A stretch of 64,000 bases of DNA from Streptomyces californicus (GTDB taxonomy: Bacteria; Actinomycetota; Actinomycetes; Streptomycetales; Streptomycetaceae), in contig NZ_JNZZ01000001.1 in the NCBI RefSeq assembly GCF_000717645.1, positions 434,001 to 498,000 on the forward strand, written 5' to 3'. Below, piece after piece: positions 62,164 through 64,000 of this stretch. A model generated the notes under the pieces. The model was not told the DNA's origin. It did not search any database and was given only the letters and a program-made list of their open reading frames with translations. Each line of letters opens with the position of its first letter. The stretch's first letter is position 1. The position numbers and the translations under genes were made by a program.

Positions 62164-62676
62164 TCAGGGGCCGGCCGCCGAGGCCGCGGGGCCGCGTATG
62201 CCGTCGTAGGGGCCGTCGCGATCCCGCTCGCGCTCCGGCTCCCGCTCGGACAGCCGTCTCAGCATTCCGTGGACGCGGTCGAGCGATTCGTCCGCGGCGT
62301 CCATGGCCTCGATGCACTGCCAGTACAGATTGTCCTCACCCGTGTCGCAGGCCACCCCGACCAACGCGATCCCGGCCTCCGAAAGCAGCAGTGCGAGCGC
62401 CGACAGGGTCGGCCGCACCTCGGCCATCCCGGACAACTGCGCCGCCCGAGCACCACCGGAGAGCACCGACGGATGGTCCAGCGCCGAGCAGCCGGCCCCG
62501 ATCTCCCCCAGTGCCCGTGCCTCACTCCGTAACTCCAGCGGTCCGCACGCCGCCAGCCGGCTGCCGATGGCCCGGGCCACCGCCTGCGCCTGCCACGCCT
62601 CCGCCATGACGTCCAGCGCGCCCCGGCTGCCCGCCAGCGCCCGGCGCCCGACCTCGATGAGTCGCTCCGCTTCCAT
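62164..62676 (-). CDS. Conserved actinobacterial protein (DUF6099-like)
   Basis: A 170-residue cytoplasmic, mostly helical protein beginning MEAERLIEVGRRALAGSRGA, with LSGMAEVRPTLSALALLLSE and CIEAMDAADESLDRVHGMLR. It resembles Streptomyces DUF6099 proteins. The ATG at 62676 lies 42 bp downstream of the first DnaA-box-like 9-mer. Function unknown. Confidence 0.75.
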   Translation of the reverse strand: MEAERLIEVGRRALAGSRGALDVMAEAWQAQAVARAIGSRLAACGPLELRSEARALGEIGAGCSALDHPSVLSGGARAAQLSGMAEVRPTLSALALLLSEAGIALVGVACDTGEDNLYWQCIEAMDAADESLDRVHGMLRRLSEREPERERDRDGPYDGIRGPAASAAGP

Positions 62677-62717
62677 CGGTCTCCCCCGTCCATACGAAAA
62701 CCCGCTCACCTCATTCA

Positions 62718-62795
62718 TTACCCACAGTGAGGGCAACGCCACCGTAAAGCCAGAGGAAATCGGAAATCTGTGGACACGAAGTCGAATGTGGATAA
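62718..62795. promoter_or_regulatory. Cluster of three DnaA-box-like 9-mers
   Basis: TTACCCACA (62718-62726, plus strand), GTGTCCACA (62769-62777, minus strand) and TTATCCACA (62787-62795, minus strand; perfect canonical DnaA box) lie within 78 bp of an AT-rich gap between the DUF6099-like and MazG-like genes. The first two differ by one base from canonical or Streptomyces-preferred (TTGTCCACA) boxes. Possible roles are a DnaA titration site or DnaA control of the DUF6099-like gene. Confidence 0.55.
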
Positions 62796-62800
62796 CTTGA

Positions 62801-63160
62801 TCACTCCGAAGAGTGACGATCCTCGGGTTCCGGGGCCTCCGGGAGGGGGAACCGTTTCTCGTTCCGTTCCACCTTGGCCGCCAGCGCGGCCGTCGGATCG
62901 ATGCCCAACACCTGGCAGAACTGCAGGAGGTAAGCGAACACGTCCGCGACCTCGTCGGCGACCCGGTGGACCGTCTCCGGGTCCTCCATGACGGCGGCGG
63001 ACTGCTCGGGCGTCAGCCACTGGAAGATCTCCAGGAGTTCGGACGCCTCGACGCTGAGCGCGGCCGCCAGGTTCTTCGGGGTGTGGTACTGCCCCCAGTC
63101 CCGCGCCGCGGCGAACGCGGCCAGGCGGCGCTGGAGTTCTGCCACATCGATGTCGTTCAC
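62801..63160 (-). CDS. MazG-like nucleotide pyrophosphohydrolase
   Basis: A 119-residue all-alpha NTP pyrophosphatase. LSVEASELLEIFQWLTPEQS carries the ExxE motif and RVADEVADVFAYLLQFCQVL the ExxD motif that bind Mg2+; this size and the EIFQW segment match the MazG-like/dCTP pyrophosphatase (RS21-C6) group. GTG 63160 is the start. It probably cleans non-canonical or excess nucleotides such as dCTP analogues. Confidence 0.92.
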   Translation of the reverse strand: MNDIDVAELQRRLAAFAAARDWGQYHTPKNLAAALSVEASELLEIFQWLTPEQSAAVMEDPETVHRVADEVADVFAYLLQFCQVLGIDPTAALAAKVERNEKRFPLPEAPEPEDRHSSE

Positions 63161-63330
63161 GGCACCAGGTCTATCACCGGCCACCGACAACGCCCTCGGG
63201 CCCACCTCCGGACCCGGGCGTCGCGCGCGGTGCGGCCGGGGGCGGCGGCCCGGTCCGGCCATCACCCCGACTGCCGCTCCCCTTGCCGCCGGCCACGACC
63301 ACAGCCACCTCGGCCGCCGCGGCGCCGGCT

Positions 63331-63372
63331 GCCACAGCCACAGCCACAGCCACAGCCACAGCCACAGCCACA
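63331..63372. repeat. Hexanucleotide tandem repeat (GCCACA)7
   Basis: Seven perfect 6-bp units end two bases before the SepF-like stop codon. The array sits in the 3' region of that gene and may affect RNA structure or vary in length between strains. Confidence 0.97.
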
Positions 63373-63373
63373 G

Positions 63374-63778
63374 CTACGAATGAGCGATGCCCGCGGGGGT
63401 GACCCCCTCGACCTCCATGCCCTCCGGCGAGAGCAGGAAGACATTGCGGTCGACGCGGTGCATACCGCTGCCGAGGCCGAACACCACACCACTGGTGAAG
63501 TCGAGAATCCGCTTCGCCACGTCCGTCTCCGCCGCCGTCAGGTCGAGCAGCACCGGCACCTTGGCGACCAGGTACTCGGCGACCTCGCGCGCGTCCGCGA
63601 AGACCTGCACCCGCATCACGACGAGGCGTCGCTGTTCGGCCGCTCGGTCACGCGGCACGGTGCGGTGGTCGACGCGCGACGGCCATTCGTCCCGGCCGCG
63701 CAGCGGTACGACCTGGGCGAGCCCCTCCCACTGTTCATCGGTGGCGTCGTATCTGTCATACCTGTCGTACCTGCTCAC
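63374..63778 (-). CDS. SepF-like cell division protein
   Basis: A 134-residue SepF-family protein. After a short RYDRYDRYDATDEQWEGLAQ leader comes the SepF core: VMRVQVFADAREVAEYLVAK, VPVLLDLTAAETDVAKRILD and FTSGVVFGLGSGMHRVDRNV, then FLLSPEGMEV. SepF tethers FtsZ to the membrane. The N-terminal amphipathic helix of classical SepF is not seen, so this is probably one of the extra Streptomyces paralogues (SepF2/3 type). GTG 63778 starts a threefold RYD repeat at DNA level. Flanked downstream by a hexamer repeat. Confidence 0.88.
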   Translation of the reverse strand: MSRYDRYDRYDATDEQWEGLAQVVPLRGRDEWPSRVDHRTVPRDRAAEQRRLVVMRVQVFADAREVAEYLVAKVPVLLDLTAAETDVAKRILDFTSGVVFGLGSGMHRVDRNVFLLSPEGMEVEGVTPAGIAHS

Positions 63779-63952
63779 AGGTCCACCCCGTCGTCGAGCC
63801 GGGCGGGTTCGCACCGGCTGCACTCACTGTTCATCAGGCAATCCTCTCGCCCCTCACCCGTTCGGCGTACCAGCGACACGGCGAACTCGGTCTCCTTGTC
63901 GTTTCCGGTACCCGACCGACACCGCTTCATGACGTTCCGCACGCCCCGGCGC

Positions 63953-64000
63953 TCAGACCGCGATGACCTGCACCCCCGCCTCTGCGAACCGGCCCCTCGC
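63953..64000 (-). CDS. C-terminal end of a possible gene
   Basis: The last 15 codons and TGA of a minus-strand frame, ARGRFAEAGVQVIAV, entering from the right edge. Good codon use but too short to identify. The 174 bp between it and the SepF-like start hold no supported gene. Confidence 0.35.
   Translation of the reverse strand, partial: ARGRFAEAGVQVIAV

Noticed and set aside
62718..62795. Chromosomal origin oriC
   Set aside because: Only three DnaA-like boxes and no dnaA/dnaN neighbours; Streptomyces oriC has many more boxes.
63262..63373. His/Ser or Ala/Val repeat proteins read through the GCCACA array
   Set aside because: Low-complexity translations of a DNA hexamer repeat without start signals.
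1..64000. CRISPR arrays, transposases, prophage or tRNA genes
   Set aside because: I found no regularly spaced repeats, no IS or integrase motifs and no cloverleaf-like sequence; the tandem repeats present are short-unit arrays without spacers.

Overview
The window is a high-GC actinobacterial chromosome segment, almost certainly Streptomyces. Supporting signs are the GC-rich third codon positions, the CvnA-type sensor kinase with a roadblock partner, an LAxTG sortase signal, a DmdR/IdeR-type iron box, a SepF paralogue, many GTG starts and frequent ATGA/GTGA overlaps. It reads as an ordinary chromosomal arm with several functional modules. I see no transposase, integrase, tRNA, rRNA or CRISPR array.

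Layout. 1-330: 5' part of a LysR regulator, then about 1.5 kb without a convincing gene. 1.9-9.7 kb: a NIT-domain sensor kinase and a roadblock protein (half of a conservon) followed at once by a LIV/HAAT-type ABC importer whose two permeases are fused. 9.8-14.9 kb: single genes (FAD monooxygenase, small membrane protein, AlkB-like dioxygenase, quinone oxidoreductase, LuxR regulator with a decayed kinase body). 15.3-18.3 kb: a two-gene iron-box-controlled unit encoding a small secreted neocarzinostatin-like protein and a large sortase-anchored protein carrying the same fold. 18.7-34.9 kb: an exopolysaccharide locus (initiating sugar transferase, GDP-L-fucose synthesis, three glycosyltransferases, Wzy-, Wzx- and Wzz-like proteins, secreted and lipoproteins, and a nucleotidyltransferase next to a CDP-alcohol phosphotransferase). 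35.0-41.5 kb: a six-gene Mrp cation/proton antiporter operon. 41.7-51.0 kb: an aerobic CoA-dependent aromatic-acid cluster with PaaX-type control, most like 2-aminobenzoate degradation (ligase, monooxygenase/reductase fusion, crotonase, acyl-CoA dehydrogenase, RidA). 51.2-55.8 kb: an anti-sigma-type ATPase, an APC permease, and ornithine carbamoyltransferase with arginine deiminase. 55.9-62.1 kb: a Pnkp-Hen1 RNA-repair cassette behind homocysteine methyltransferase and an LLM oxidoreductase. 62.2-64.0 kb: a DUF6099-like protein, MazG-like pyrophosphohydrolase, SepF-like protein and the tail of one more possible gene.

How the genes work together. The EPS locus has every step of a Wzx/Wzy pathway: GDP-fucose supply, lipid-linked initiation, chain building, flipping, polymerisation and length control. 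Its Wzc-like protein has lost both Walker motifs, so it probably regulates length without tyrosine-kinase activity. In the RNA-repair operon a methionine-producing enzyme precedes the SAM-dependent Hen1 and then Pnkp. In the aromatic cluster the divergent ligase and dehydrogenase genes, the PaaX regulator and the RidA deaminase form a coherent route.

Most worth following up: the iron-box surface-protein pair, the two kinase-like proteins with lost catalytic residues, a G12/G9 tract that splits a small reading frame, a cluster of three DnaA-box-like 9-mers, a palindrome inside the alkB promoter, and pentamer and hexamer tandem repeats at gene borders.
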